A stretch of 64,000 bases of DNA from Candidatus Gastranaerophilales bacterium (GTDB taxonomy: Bacteria; Cyanobacteriota; Vampirovibrionia; Gastranaerophilales; Gastranaerophilaceae): NCBI GenBank assembly GCA_944323735.1, contig CALUTO010000005.1, forward strand, positions 31,415-95,414, written 5' to 3'. Below, one piece after another: positions 1 to 8,530 of the stretch. The notes beneath the pieces are model-generated. The model saw only the letters and a program-made list of their open reading frames with translations, ran no database searches and was not told the origin of the DNA. How positions within the stretch are numbered: position 1 is the first letter of the stretch; each line of letters starts with the position of its first letter. The position numbers and the translations under genes are program-made.

Positions 1-2
1 TT

Positions 3-671
3 TTCGTAAGCTATACACTTGCGATTGTTGCGGCATTTATTCCTGTTCAGCCTGTGAGATACATTATTGCAGCAGGTTTAATCTGTTATTATTTATTCTA
101 TGTTTTCAGAACAATAAACTGTTCGCATGCAGCCAGCTGTGAACATTCAGAGATTGACGATTTGCTTTGTTCAAGAATTTTCAACTGCTACAATATTTTT
201 GTAATATGGTTTCAGGCAATTATCTCAATAGCTGCACTTATAGTGTTTTCACATTTCTTTGTTGAGCAGATTAAATTCTTTGCATACGTACTGTCAATTA
301 ACCCGCTGATTTTGAGTTTAATACTTGCGCCTATCGCAACTGAACTACCTGAAAAATTCAACAGCGTTCTGTGGGTCAGTCAGTCAAAAGACACTCTCGC
401 TCTCGGAAATATTACCGGTGCTATGGTGTTTCAAAGCTGCATACCAACCGCAATCGGCATACTTCTGACTCCATGGATTTTTGGCGAAGAGTCTCTTGTG
501 AACATAGGGCTTGTTTATATTTCTACTATTATAATTTTCTTAGACCTGTATAAAGATAAAAAGTTCTGCCCAAAAATGCTTCTGTATTGCGGTGCATTTT
601 ATCTTGTGTACATTGTCTATATCGTGTCTGATATTATTGCAAATACCGTTAAACCAATTGGTATAGGTTAG
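3..671 (+). CDS. Sodium/calcium exchanger (CaCA family), C-terminal part
   Basis: The frame is open at the window edge, so this is the 3' part of a gene starting upstream. The visible ~222 residues are very hydrophobic, with about six membrane segments. The stretch TELPEKFNS followed by KDTLALGNITGAMVFQS matches the alpha-2 repeat of the CaCA cation exchanger family, whose acidic and Asn/Ser residues bind the ion. These proteins exchange Ca2+ for Na+ or H+ across the inner membrane. A polar Cys/His-containing loop (CSHAASCEHSEIDD) separates the two membrane halves. A strong terminator follows the stop codon. The family call is firm; the exact ion specificity cannot be read. Confidence 0.85.
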   Translation, partial: FVSYTLAIVAAFIPVQPVRYIIAAGLICYYLFYVFRTINCSHAASCEHSEIDDLLCSRIFNCYNIFVIWFQAIISIAALIVFSHFFVEQIKFFAYVLSINPLILSLILAPIATELPEKFNSVLWVSQSKDTLALGNITGAMVFQSCIPTAIGILLTPWIFGEESLVNIGLVYISTIIIFLDLYKDKKFCPKMLLYCGAFYLVYIVYIVSDIIANTVKPIGIG

Positions 672-694
672 TTTAAAGGTAAAAATTATGCAAT

Positions 695-728
695 AAAAAG
701 ACCGTCTGTTTTGACGGTCTTTTTTTTA
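695..728 (+). terminator. Rho-independent terminator
   Basis: AAAAAGACCGTC, a 6-nt loop, then GACGGTC running into a long T-run. It ends the exchanger transcript. Confidence 0.9.
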
Positions 729-798
729 ATAATTCGGCTAATTTTTATATAATGAGCCGCTTATTTCTCTCTAATTTGTGAAAACTGAAATAATTTTA

Positions 799-1092
799 TT
801 ATGCAGCTTTGCGTTCTGCTTTAATTTCAGAAATGAGATATCTTGCAACCCATTCAAAATCTTTGTTCTGTTGCGCAACTTTTTTCAGGCATTCTACAGA
901 AGGTTCGCCTATTCTGATAAGACTCATTGCGACAACGCCTCTAACCGCACCTTTAACACACTGAAGCTCTTCAACGAGAACCGGTACAGCTGCTGAACCA
1001 ATATTTACGAGAATATTTTCAATTTCATTTTTGCTCTTATTGTCTGCATTTTCAAGTTGTGTTAAAAAGTGTTTGATTGCGTCTGCGTGCAT
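799..1092 (-). CDS. Small HEAT-repeat-like protein
   Basis: 97 residues if the start is the ATG at 1092, which has GGAG eight bases upstream; an upstream in-frame ATG at 1128 lacks such a site. The sequence is alpha-helical with a HEAT-like pattern (LVEELQCVKGAVRGVVAMSL, then IRIGEPSVECLKKVAQQ). HEAT repeats are protein-binding scaffolds, also found in phycobilisome lyase-like proteins. It stands alone between the exchanger and the bioF-like gene. No catalytic residues are visible and the partner is unknown. Confidence 0.65.
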   Translation of the reverse strand: MHADAIKHFLTQLENADNKSKNEIENILVNIGSAAVPVLVEELQCVKGAVRGVVAMSLIRIGEPSVECLKKVAQQNKDFEWVARYLISEIKAERKAA

Positions 1093-1287
1093 GTTTTTAT
1101 CTCCATACTTTATTATCGATGTATACATTATAATCTGAATATTTTTCGAAACCTGATTTCCTTATAAAATCTTTATATCCATGTAAAGATGCAATGTTTA
1201 TACCGGTTTTCGCCGGTCTATGATATAAAAAAATATTAGTAGTATGATTGATATTAGCCACATCACCATGAGGAAAAAGATAAAAGC

Positions 1288-2469
1288 ATGTACGAAAACT
1301 ATAAAAATATTCTTCAAAAATTAAAAGAAGAGACACTTCACAGAAATATAAATCCGATAAAAAAACATGGTAAATATATAGATATAGACAGCAATACTTA
1401 TCTCAATCTGTCATCAAATGACTATCTCGGACTTGCAGAAAACAGAGCGGTTATAAACGGTTTTTTAAAAAATTGCGGTTTTTCGCTCGGCTCTGCTTCA
1501 TCAAGGCTTTTGACTGGAAACTCTTTTGTTTATCATGAACTGGAGTCACTGCTTGCAAAACTGTATAAAAAAGACAGGGCTCTTCTTTTTAACAGCGGAT
1601 ATCATGCAAATGTAGGAATAATGTCATCGTTAGCGGGGAAAAAAGATGCGGTATTCTCTGACAAACTTAACCATGCCAGTATCATAGACGGGATAAAACT
1701 CTCGGAAGCAAAAATGTTCAGATTCAAACACCTGGACTATGACCATCTTGAAAAGCTGCTGAAAGAGCACAGGCATGAATATGAAAATGCAATAATTGTA
1801 ACCGAGTCTTTATTCAGCATGGATGGTGATTTTTGTGATTTTTCAAAATTGATAAAACTAAAAGAAGAATATAATGCACTGCTTGTCGCAGATGAAGCGC
1901 ATGCTGTCGGAGTTTACGGCGAGAACGGACTCGGTGCGGCTGAAGCAGCAGGTGCAACTTCCAAAATAGACCTGATTATCGGTACGTTCGGGAAAGCTTT
2001 TGCTTCAATGGGTGCATTTTGTGCAGGAAATGAAATTCTTATTGATTTTTTGATTAACAAATCCCGTTCTTTGATATTTTCAACAGCACTGCCCGAAATA
2101 AATGTTGCCTTTTCTTATTATATAATAACGGAGGTGCTGCCCAATATGGAGTGCAGCAGAGCCGGACTGGTAAAACTATCCGGGGATTTCAGAAATTTAT
2201 TAAAGGAATACAATATTCCCGTTACCGGAAACAGCCATATTGTGCCTGTTATACTCGGTTCAAATGAAAATACAATGAATTGTGCAAACAAACTAACCGG
2301 CTGCGGATACTACCTTCTTCCTATACGCCATCCGACCGTTGCTCTAAATTCATCACGAATTAGAATTTCATTAAGAGCAGATATTAATTTTGAAGAAATA
2401 AAAAATATTCCGGAAATTATAAAAGAATATGTTGATATTTCCCAAAATGACATTAAACTTGCCATGTAA
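1288..2469 (+). CDS. bioF: 8-amino-7-oxononanoate synthase-like PLP acyltransferase
   Basis: 393 residues, the usual length of the alpha-oxoamine synthase family (BioF, Kbl). These enzymes condense an acyl-CoA with an amino acid; BioF makes 8-amino-7-oxononanoate for biotin. Visible marks: LSSNDYLGL near residue 41, DEAHAVGVYG with the PLP-contacting Asp202 and His205, and the Schiff-base lysine K236 in GTFGKAFAS. AGGA lies upstream of the ATG. No other biotin gene is adjacent, so glycine C-acetyltransferase (kbl) is an alternative, although the LSSNDYLGL form favours BioF. dnaJ follows after 12 bases. Confidence 0.8.
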   Translation: MYENYKNILQKLKEETLHRNINPIKKHGKYIDIDSNTYLNLSSNDYLGLAENRAVINGFLKNCGFSLGSASSRLLTGNSFVYHELESLLAKLYKKDRALLFNSGYHANVGIMSSLAGKKDAVFSDKLNHASIIDGIKLSEAKMFRFKHLDYDHLEKLLKEHRHEYENAIIVTESLFSMDGDFCDFSKLIKLKEEYNALLVADEAHAVGVYGENGLGAAEAAGATSKIDLIIGTFGKAFASMGAFCAGNEILIDFLINKSRSLIFSTALPEINVAFSYYIITEVLPNMECSRAGLVKLSGDFRNLLKEYNIPVTGNSHIVPVILGSNENTMNCANKLTGCGYYLLPIRHPTVALNSSRIRISLRADINFEEIKNIPEIIKEYVDISQNDIKLAM

Positions 2470-2481
2470 GGATTATTAAAA

Positions 2482-3540
2482 TTGAAAGAATATTTGAACA
2501 AAGATTTATATGAAATTTTAGGTATCACCCCTGAGGCAGATGAGGGGCAGATAAAATCTGCATACAGAAAAATGGCGAGAAAATATCACCCCGATGTTAA
2601 TAACAATACAGCAGAAAGTATTCAAAAATTTAAAGAAATTACACAAGCCTATGAAATACTCCTCGATGTTTCAAAAAGACGGGAATATGATATTTTAAGA
2701 GGATATACAAGAAGAAAAGCAGACAGCACCGAAACAGCAAGAACACGTGCAAAAAAAGCTTATTCAAACACAGAAACCACTGAACCGCCAAAAACGGGAG
2801 CCGGTGAATCTTCTTTTTCAAAAGTTTTTAATACAATTCTTGACGGGCTGTTTCAGCATGAACAAACCGTAAAACAAAAATCAAAACCGAAACAGACCGC
2901 AAAAAAGCAAAAACCCGAAAACGGCAGGAATATAAATCTTAGTGTAAGTATAAAAATATCAGAAGCAATAAACGGAACAACAAGAACCGTGAACGTACTG
3001 CACACGGAAAAATGTCCGAAATGCGAAGGCAGACGTTTTATTAACGGCGCAAAGTGTCCTATGTGCAAGGGCAGCGGAGAAATTTCCATACACAAGCGTC
3101 TGAATGTAAAAATTCCTGCAGGTGTTAAAAAAGGCGCAAGAATAAGGATTGCAAACGAAGGAGACAAAGGCTATTACGGCGGAAAAAACGGGGATTTATT
3201 TCTCACGGTTGATATAGAAGAAGATACCCTGTTTAAATATGACGGCTTGAATGTAATGTGTGAAATTCCTGTTACCCCCTATGAAGCCGCTCTCGGCGCA
3301 AATATCGATGTTCCCTCCGTAAACGGCTCTATCTCTATGAAAATTCCGCCGCTCACCACCTCGGGACAGAAATTCCGTATTTCCGGACAGGGGATTAAAG
3401 ATGAAAAGAAAAACACGGCAGGAGACCAGATAGTCACGGTAAAAATAGAAATGCCGAAAGAATTGTCTGCAAAAGAAAAGGAACTTTATGAAGAACTCAA
3501 AAAATATTCTACACAGAAAATCAGGGAGAATTTAAAATGA
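2482..3540 (+). CDS. dnaJ: DnaJ-type co-chaperone with half zinc finger
   Basis: Starts at TTG with AAGGA about nine bases upstream. The N-terminal J domain carries the KYHPDVN (HPD) motif that stimulates the DnaK ATPase. The Gly/Phe linker of classic DnaJ is replaced by a Lys/Thr/Glu-rich stretch (~residues 72-150). The central zinc region has only one pair of Cys motifs (CPKCEGRR and CPMCKGSG) instead of four CxxCxGxG repeats. The two beta-sandwich substrate domains and the C-terminal dimerisation segment follow. It overlaps queE by four bases (ATGA), so the two are translationally coupled. It could be a secondary DnaJ paralogue; no dnaK or grpE is in the window. Confidence 0.88.
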   Translation: MKEYLNKDLYEILGITPEADEGQIKSAYRKMARKYHPDVNNNTAESIQKFKEITQAYEILLDVSKRREYDILRGYTRRKADSTETARTRAKKAYSNTETTEPPKTGAGESSFSKVFNTILDGLFQHEQTVKQKSKPKQTAKKQKPENGRNINLSVSIKISEAINGTTRTVNVLHTEKCPKCEGRRFINGAKCPMCKGSGEISIHKRLNVKIPAGVKKGARIRIANEGDKGYYGGKNGDLFLTVDIEEDTLFKYDGLNVMCEIPVTPYEAALGANIDVPSVNGSISMKIPPLTTSGQKFRISGQGIKDEKKNTAGDQIVTVKIEMPKELSAKEKELYEELKKYSTQKIRENLK

Positions 3541-4208
3541 AAACCGCAAAAATAAATGAAATCTTTGACTCAATACAGGGAGAAGGCCCATATATAGGAT
3601 ACAGACAGATTTTTATACGTTTTTGCGGATGCAACATGGATTGCGCATACTGCGATACGGATTTCAAAACCGGAGCAGACTATACGCCGGAACAGCTTGT
3701 AAAAAAATTGGACACATTTGATTTGAATGCGATACACAGTATCAGTCTCACAGGCGGAGAACCGCTTATTCATCTCGAATTTTTAAAAGATTTTCTTCCT
3801 CTTGTTGATAAAAAAATATACCTTGAAACAAACGGCACAATGCCTCATGCTCTGAAAGAAATTTCAGGATATACAGATATAATCGCAATGGATTTAAAAA
3901 TCGACTCTGCAGCGAAAATAGGAGACCTTTTCAGCAAACATGAAGAGTTCATTAAAACTGCAAAAGAGACCAACAAAGAAATTTTTGCAAAAATAGTTTT
4001 TGATGAAAAAATACGTGAATTTGAAATAAATGAATGCACAAGACTGGCAAAAAAATATAACCTGCCGCTGATTCTGCAGCCGAGAATGGAAGGAAACAGA
4101 ATTACAGTGTCAACAGATTTTATCGAACATACTGTAAAAGCCTTCACCTCCCGTTATCCGGACACAAGACTCATAGGACAGGTTCATAAATTTTTTGATA
4201 TAAGATAA
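3537..4208 (+). CDS. queE: 7-carboxy-7-deazaguanine synthase (radical SAM)
   Basis: 223 residues. QueE converts 6-carboxy-tetrahydropterin to 7-carboxy-7-deazaguanine in the queuosine/preQ0 pathway. The radical SAM cluster motif CxxxCxxC is C32-C36-C39 in GCNMDCAYCDT, preceded by SIQGEGPYIG, a QueE hallmark. TGGEP (residues 72-76) binds SAM. Its start overlaps the dnaJ stop. It ends tail to tail with the next minus-strand gene without any spacer. queC, queD and queF are not in this window. Confidence 0.92.
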   Translation: MKTAKINEIFDSIQGEGPYIGYRQIFIRFCGCNMDCAYCDTDFKTGADYTPEQLVKKLDTFDLNAIHSISLTGGEPLIHLEFLKDFLPLVDKKIYLETNGTMPHALKEISGYTDIIAMDLKIDSAAKIGDLFSKHEEFIKTAKETNKEIFAKIVFDEKIREFEINECTRLAKKYNLPLILQPRMEGNRITVSTDFIEHTVKAFTSRYPDTRLIGQVHKFFDIR

Positions 4209-4784
4209 TCAGTCTTTTATCTTGTTAATAAGCTGCGCAACATTTTTACCGAAGCGTTTTATCGTTTCTATGCCTTCTTTGTCCTCTTTAACAGCACCTA
4301 TTTCTCTTCCGAAAGCAATGTTCCAGTAGTTCGAGCCCGGAACTATCATTTCGTTTATAAAATAGAACATAAGCATTTCCTGAATTGCCGCAGTATGTCC
4401 GCCTCTTCTTCCGACAGTAAGCGGCCCGCCCACTTTGTGCGCAAGATAATTTTCGCCGCTTCTTGCTGAAACATAGCCTATTCTCTGGATTGCAGACATA
4501 ATATCGCCTCTTGCAGTGCCGTAGTAGACAGGTGCCCCGATAATAAAACCGTCAGCTGATTTCAGCTTCTCAATAACTTCGTTTACTCCGTCATCATCAA
4601 AAACACATCGCTTAAGTTCAACACATTTTAAGCATTCTATACAAGAGTGGACATTTTTTCCGGCAAGCTGGATAATTTCCGCTTCGACTCCGTTTTCTTC
4701 AATAGATTTTTTACATTCTTCAAGAAGGTAATTCGTATTTCCGTTTTTTCTCGGGCTTCCGTTTAATAAAATTACTTTTTTCAT
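4209..4784 (-). CDS. Iron-sulfur flavoprotein / NAD(P)H-FMN reductase family
   Basis: 191 residues with a flavodoxin-like fold: the FMN phosphate loop is NGSPRKNGNTNYL (from residue 8), and GAPVYYGT forms a second flavin loop. A compact CX2CX2CX5C motif (C48, C51, C54, C60) matches the 4Fe-4S site of the Isf family, electron carriers of anaerobes. Last gene of a minus-strand operon running 8067 to 4209; its ATG overlaps the stop of the preceding membrane-protein gene. The likely role is electron transfer or reduction of small molecules; the substrate is not evident. Confidence 0.82.
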   Translation of the reverse strand: MKKVILLNGSPRKNGNTNYLLEECKKSIEENGVEAEIIQLAGKNVHSCIECLKCVELKRCVFDDDGVNEVIEKLKSADGFIIGAPVYYGTARGDIMSAIQRIGYVSARSGENYLAHKVGGPLTVGRRGGHTAAIQEMLMFYFINEMIVPGSNYWNIAFGREIGAVKEDKEGIETIKRFGKNVAQLINKIKD

Positions 4785-5167
4785 AGACTCAGTCCTTTCT
4801 GTATATAGCCTGTTATAAACAATAAGCTCAAAATAAGGGTAAAAATTTGTATGACCGTATACCTGTTAACTTTTTCATAAGAAGCAAAATAACCGATAAC
4901 AAAAGGTGATGCCGGAAATGTAAGAGAAATTACTCCTGCAGTAAATTTTCCCGTCAGAATGCTTTCAGCTGCAAACACAAAAAATCCGGCAATGTATAAC
5001 AGCATCAGAAAAGACATAATTACCGAAAAAATTGCAAAAAATTTTATTGCATTTTCGTTTTTTCTAAGCACTATGTTCCCGCACAAAAACCCCGGTATCA
5101 ACAGCGAATTTGATACTAAAATCATTAACAGAGACAGGATTTCAATATTTTTTATCACAGACATCAT
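4781..5167 (-). CDS. Four-helix integral membrane protein, unknown
   Basis: 128 residues with about four predicted membrane helices (roughly 8-29, 40-66, 74-95 and 102-122) and short loops. I do not recognise the family. The start codon overlaps the stop of the upstream hydrolase gene (ATGATG), and its own stop overlaps the flavoprotein start. It is therefore co-translated in the middle of the operon. The aminotransferase-hydrolase context would fit a membrane partner or transporter fragment, but nothing in the sequence shows this. Confidence 0.65.
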   Translation of the reverse strand: MMSVIKNIEILSLLMILVSNSLLIPGFLCGNIVLRKNENAIKFFAIFSVIMSFLMLLYIAGFFVFAAESILTGKFTAGVISLTFPASPFVIGYFASYEKVNRYTVIQIFTLILSLLFITGYIQKGLSL

Positions 5168-5994
5168 GCACTCTGCTCCGTTTTCAGGTTTTTTGTGTAT
5201 TTTGATAAACAGTTTAAAAACTCTATTGATTTTTCAAATACAAAATCTCTTTCATTGTCCATAACTATTAAATGATAACTGTTTTCAAGTTTAATATACT
5301 CTTTTATTTTTGATGAAATATGATTGTAAACAAAATCAGCACTTCTTGTACCTGTCAAATCATCCTCTCTTGCATGCATAATAAGCACAGGAGACGTGAC
5401 TTTTCTCATATTTTGTCTTGCAAAGCGTGACATTTTGAGCAGCTCATATATGCAGGACATCGGATAATTATCGAGTGCAACAGTATTTTTTCGCTGCAAA
5501 GCTGCAATTTTTTTTCTCAAAACTTCATTTTTCAGTCCGTAAGGCTCTCTTTCCGGAAAGGAATAATAGTATCTGAGTATGGTATGTACGCCGAGTGGCA
5601 TAAGAAAATTATACCACGGTATTGTTGTACCGTCTAAATACAGTGTTGTGGAAAGTGCGAGCACTCCGTTAACTTCAGAGTATTTTGCAGCTATACAAAG
5701 AGCAATAACCGCACCCAGACAGAGTCCGCCTGTGTACACCTCGTCATAAGAATTTTTTAATTCTATATAGCGGGTCATAGAATCTTCATACCAGTCTGTC
5801 CACTTTACTTCTTTTATATTGACAGGACTGGTTCCATGCCCGGGCAGACAGCTGCAATATACGTCAAAATCAGCATTATACAGTGCCCTGCCTAACTTTT
5901 TCATCTCAAACGGACTTCCGGTCATTCCGTGAAACAGAAGCACCGCTCTTTTGCAGTTTTCATGTTTGAATTTAAAATCCAGCTCCCGACTCAA
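5164..5994 (-). CDS. Alpha/beta hydrolase (Est30/carboxylesterase type) with Cys nucleophile
   Basis: 276 residues. LLFHGMTGSPFEMKKLG is the oxyanion-loop region typical of Est30-like carboxylesterases and monoacylglycerol lipases. The nucleophile elbow reads GLCLG, putting Cys92 where the family normally has Ser. The acid is probably Asp211 or Asp212 (HAREDDLTG) and the base His241 (SYHLI). A cytoplasmic enzyme is likely because no signal peptide is seen. It overlaps the aminotransferase stop by four bases. A Cys nucleophile is known in dienelactone hydrolases, so the substrate may be an activated ester or lactone. Confidence 0.8.
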   Translation of the reverse strand: MSRELDFKFKHENCKRAVLLFHGMTGSPFEMKKLGRALYNADFDVYCSCLPGHGTSPVNIKEVKWTDWYEDSMTRYIELKNSYDEVYTGGLCLGAVIALCIAAKYSEVNGVLALSTTLYLDGTTIPWYNFLMPLGVHTILRYYYSFPEREPYGLKNEVLRKKIAALQRKNTVALDNYPMSCIYELLKMSRFARQNMRKVTSPVLIMHAREDDLTGTRSADFVYNHISSKIKEYIKLENSYHLIVMDNERDFVFEKSIEFLNCLSKYTKNLKTEQSA

Positions 5995-7382
5995 TTTGTA
6001 AACCTCAAAAACAACATATCAATAAGCTCCAGAGCCATATCTATCTCATCATCCGTTATATAAAGCTGCGGCACAATTGTTATTATATTTTTATAATAAC
6101 CGCCGTTATTAAGAATTAGACCGCATTTTTTGCCACGGTAAGTCAAATTTCCTCTCAGACCGGCTTCTATAATATCATCACAAAGCTTCTTAGCCGGTGT
6201 AAATCCATCAGCCTCCGTTACTTCAATACTCAGCGCAAACCCGAGACCGTTTACAGTACCAATGTTTTTGTACCTTTTTTCCAGTATTCTTAATCCGTCC
6301 AGAAATTTTTTACCTTTTCGTGCAATTTCTTTTTCCAGTTCTTCTTTCTGTTCATCAAAAATACACATGACTTCGTAACCGGCTCGTGTGCCTATCGGAT
6401 TTGCCGCATAGGTAGAATGTGTTCGTCCGGCAGGGAACACTTTAGGATTTATCAGTTCTTCTTTTGCCCACATTCCGGCGAGCGGGTTCATACCGTTTGT
6501 TATAGACTTTGCAAAAGTCATTGCATCCGGTTTTACTCCGAAATGCTCCATAGCCCAGAGTTTTCCTGTTCTGAAACAACCCATTTGTACTTCATCCGCC
6601 ATGAAAAGTATATTGAATTCATCGAGTACTTTTTTAAGCTCTTTAAAATAGTTTTCCGGAGGTATAATATAACCGCCTGTTCCGAGCACCGGCTCTGCAA
6701 TAAAGCCGCCGAACTCGCAGTCGCCTGTCGCAGGGTCATAAACTCCGTGGTATTCGCTTTCAAAAAGCTTTGCAAATTGTTTTACACAATAAAGATTGCA
6801 GCTTTCGCATTTTTTTCCGTACGGGCATCTGAAACAGTAAGGGAAAGGAACAAAATGCGCCGTATCCGCAATATGACCGAAATGCTCTCTGTAGCGATAG
6901 CTTGATGTGACAGCAGTTGTACCGATTGTTCTACCATGATATCCACCCATAAATGCAAACATTCTCGGCTTTTTCGTATAGTTTCTGATTAGCTTGAGCA
7001 TATCTTCATTGGCCTGTGCACCGCCGACATTAAACTGTACCCGCCCTTTTATTCCGTACCGCTTAAGGTTTGCTTTTGCTATTTTTTCAGCAAGCAGTGC
7101 TTTGTAGTCATAAACAAATCGTGATGATATCTGAGGCATTGTGTGATACTGGTCGATAACCGCATCAAGAATACGTTTGTTTTTATATCCGAGATTGCAG
7201 CTTGAATACCACATCTGCAAATCCAGATATGGAGTGTCCTCACTGTCATACATATAAGAACCTTCGCAATTTCTGAATATGGTCTGCTCTTCGTGATAGT
7301 GAACCGTATCTCCCCAGGAGCAGTATTCTTTATCCAGTTCTTTTATCTCATTATCAGATAACAAAAGTTTTGTATCAGGCAT
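5991..7382 (-). CDS. Class III (GABA/ornithine-type) aminotransferase
   Basis: 463 residues, normal length for PLP fold type I class III aminotransferases. GGAQANEDMLKL and GGYHGRTIGTTAVT form the cofactor pocket, Asp263 lies in MADEVQMG, and the PLP lysine is K292 in TFAKSITNG. A Cys-rich insert at residues 183-199 (C183, C186, C192, C195, C199) resembles that of some archaeal and anaerobe class III enzymes. The amino donor and substrate cannot be assigned. It sits between the HAD phosphatase and the hydrolase, so all three may act on one small molecule. Confidence 0.87.
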   Translation of the reverse strand: MPDTKLLLSDNEIKELDKEYCSWGDTVHYHEEQTIFRNCEGSYMYDSEDTPYLDLQMWYSSCNLGYKNKRILDAVIDQYHTMPQISSRFVYDYKALLAEKIAKANLKRYGIKGRVQFNVGGAQANEDMLKLIRNYTKKPRMFAFMGGYHGRTIGTTAVTSSYRYREHFGHIADTAHFVPFPYCFRCPYGKKCESCNLYCVKQFAKLFESEYHGVYDPATGDCEFGGFIAEPVLGTGGYIIPPENYFKELKKVLDEFNILFMADEVQMGCFRTGKLWAMEHFGVKPDAMTFAKSITNGMNPLAGMWAKEELINPKVFPAGRTHSTYAANPIGTRAGYEVMCIFDEQKEELEKEIARKGKKFLDGLRILEKRYKNIGTVNGLGFALSIEVTEADGFTPAKKLCDDIIEAGLRGNLTYRGKKCGLILNNGGYYKNIITIVPQLYITDDEIDMALELIDMLFLRFTN

Positions 7383-7392
7383 TTTTTTCTCC

Positions 7393-8067
7393 TTAATACC
7401 GGTCAGAATAAATTTTTATTGAACCGGTAATATCACTAAAATTTTCAAAATCCATCAGATTACAAAATTTATACATACTTTTATTCTCTTTACAATACTC
7501 CAACAGACTCCCCTTTGCAAATAATAAACCTGCATATTTTGATGCACAAATATCAGAGATACCATCTCCAATATACACGATTATATTCTTTTCTTTTTTG
7601 TTCTGTTTTACAACATTACACTTGCATACACCCGCAGAAGCTTTGCATCCGGAAAAAGAATAAGGAAAATCAACCGCAAAAGTTGAGGGATTAAAATGAT
7701 TGGCAAAGATTTTTATTCCGGATATATTCTTACTCTCCAGTATGTTTCTTATAAAATAATCAAATCCATCACTCACTATACAAAAATCAATATCGTTTTC
7801 TTTTATAAATTCAAGAAATTCAGGGAAATATTCGTCAATTTCTATATTTTTCAAAAATTTATCCACTGTATCAGTATCAATATCTCTGAGGAGCTGCATT
7901 TGTTTTATGATACATTCTGCGGAGCCGATTTTTCCGTTTCTCCAGTCCGCTTCTACCTCCAGCCATTTTGTATCCGCATATGTTCTGAAAAAAGAATTCA
8001 GCGTATCTTTTTTTGTTATTGTTCCGTCAAAATCGCAAAATATTTGTAATTTCCGCTTTTTATCCAT
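7393..8067 (-). CDS. MtnX-like HAD phosphatase
   Basis: 224 residues. HAD motif I is FCDFDGTITKKD (Asp12 nucleophile, Asp14 acid/base), motif II is CIVSDGF, and motif IV is YIGDGISD. The layout matches the MtnX/phosphoserine phosphatase-like branch, which dephosphorylates the enol intermediate of methionine salvage. No other methionine-salvage gene is nearby, so the substrate is uncertain. It is the first gene of the minus-strand operon and lies 10 bases before the aminotransferase. Confidence 0.8.
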   Translation of the reverse strand: MDKKRKLQIFCDFDGTITKKDTLNSFFRTYADTKWLEVEADWRNGKIGSAECIIKQMQLLRDIDTDTVDKFLKNIEIDEYFPEFLEFIKENDIDFCIVSDGFDYFIRNILESKNISGIKIFANHFNPSTFAVDFPYSFSGCKASAGVCKCNVVKQNKKEKNIIVYIGDGISDICASKYAGLLFAKGSLLEYCKENKSMYKFCNLMDFENFSDITGSIKIYSDRY

Positions 8068-8124
8068 ATTAAATTCTCATCATTCCGTCTAAATCTATTT
8101 TAATACTATGTCTTTTGAAAATAA

Positions 8125-8150
8125 AGCCTTTCGGGCTAGCCGTTTCCGGC
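8125..8150 (+). promoter_or_regulatory. Two short tandem hairpins in the ferritin-like gene leader
   Basis: AGCC-TTTCG-GGCT followed by GCCG-TTTC-CGGC, two 4-bp GC stems in an AT-rich leader about 70 bases before the ferritin-like start. They could be a 5'-UTR element or chance; no known riboswitch is recognised. Confidence 0.25.
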
Positions 8151-8216
8151 GATTTAAATACAAATACAGACTGCTAAACTTTAATTGTTAATAAAATAAA
8201 GGACAAAGGAGCAGAT

Positions 8217-8516
8217 ATGCCAAAATTCGGAACACCGTATAATGTTCTAAAATCTGACAAAAAATTAACAAACGAAGAACTTGTGCGTTCCATAAGATTT
8301 AATATTGCAGCAGAATATGAAGCAATACAGTTCTATGAAGAAGTTATTGAATGTACTGACAATGAGCTTGTGAAAACAGTTTTGAAAGATATCTCCGATG
8401 AAGAACGTGTTCATGCCGGAGAACTTCTGAAACTGCTGGTTACATTAGATCCGGAAGAAAAAAAATATTATGCAGACGGTGCAAAAGAAGTCGAAGAAAT
8501 GATGAAAGAAATTTAG
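8217..8516 (+). CDS. Ferritin-like (encapsulated-ferritin type) protein
   Basis: 99 residues: a two-helix half-ferritin. IAAEYEAIQFYEE (E33, E35) and DEERVHAGE (E63, H66) supply the iron ligands. The sequence, including the YADGAKEVEEMMKE tail, resembles the ferritin-like domain fused to encapsulins of Pyrococcus and the EncFtn cargo proteins. Such proteins dimerise and oxidise Fe2+ for storage and oxidative-stress defence. AAAGGAG lies upstream of the ATG. The next gene is 14 bases downstream. No encapsulin shell gene is in the window. Confidence 0.82.
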   Translation: MPKFGTPYNVLKSDKKLTNEELVRSIRFNIAAEYEAIQFYEEVIECTDNELVKTVLKDISDEERVHAGELLKLLVTLDPEEKKYYADGAKEVEEMMKEI

Positions 8517-8530
8517 TAAGGAGCTGAAAA

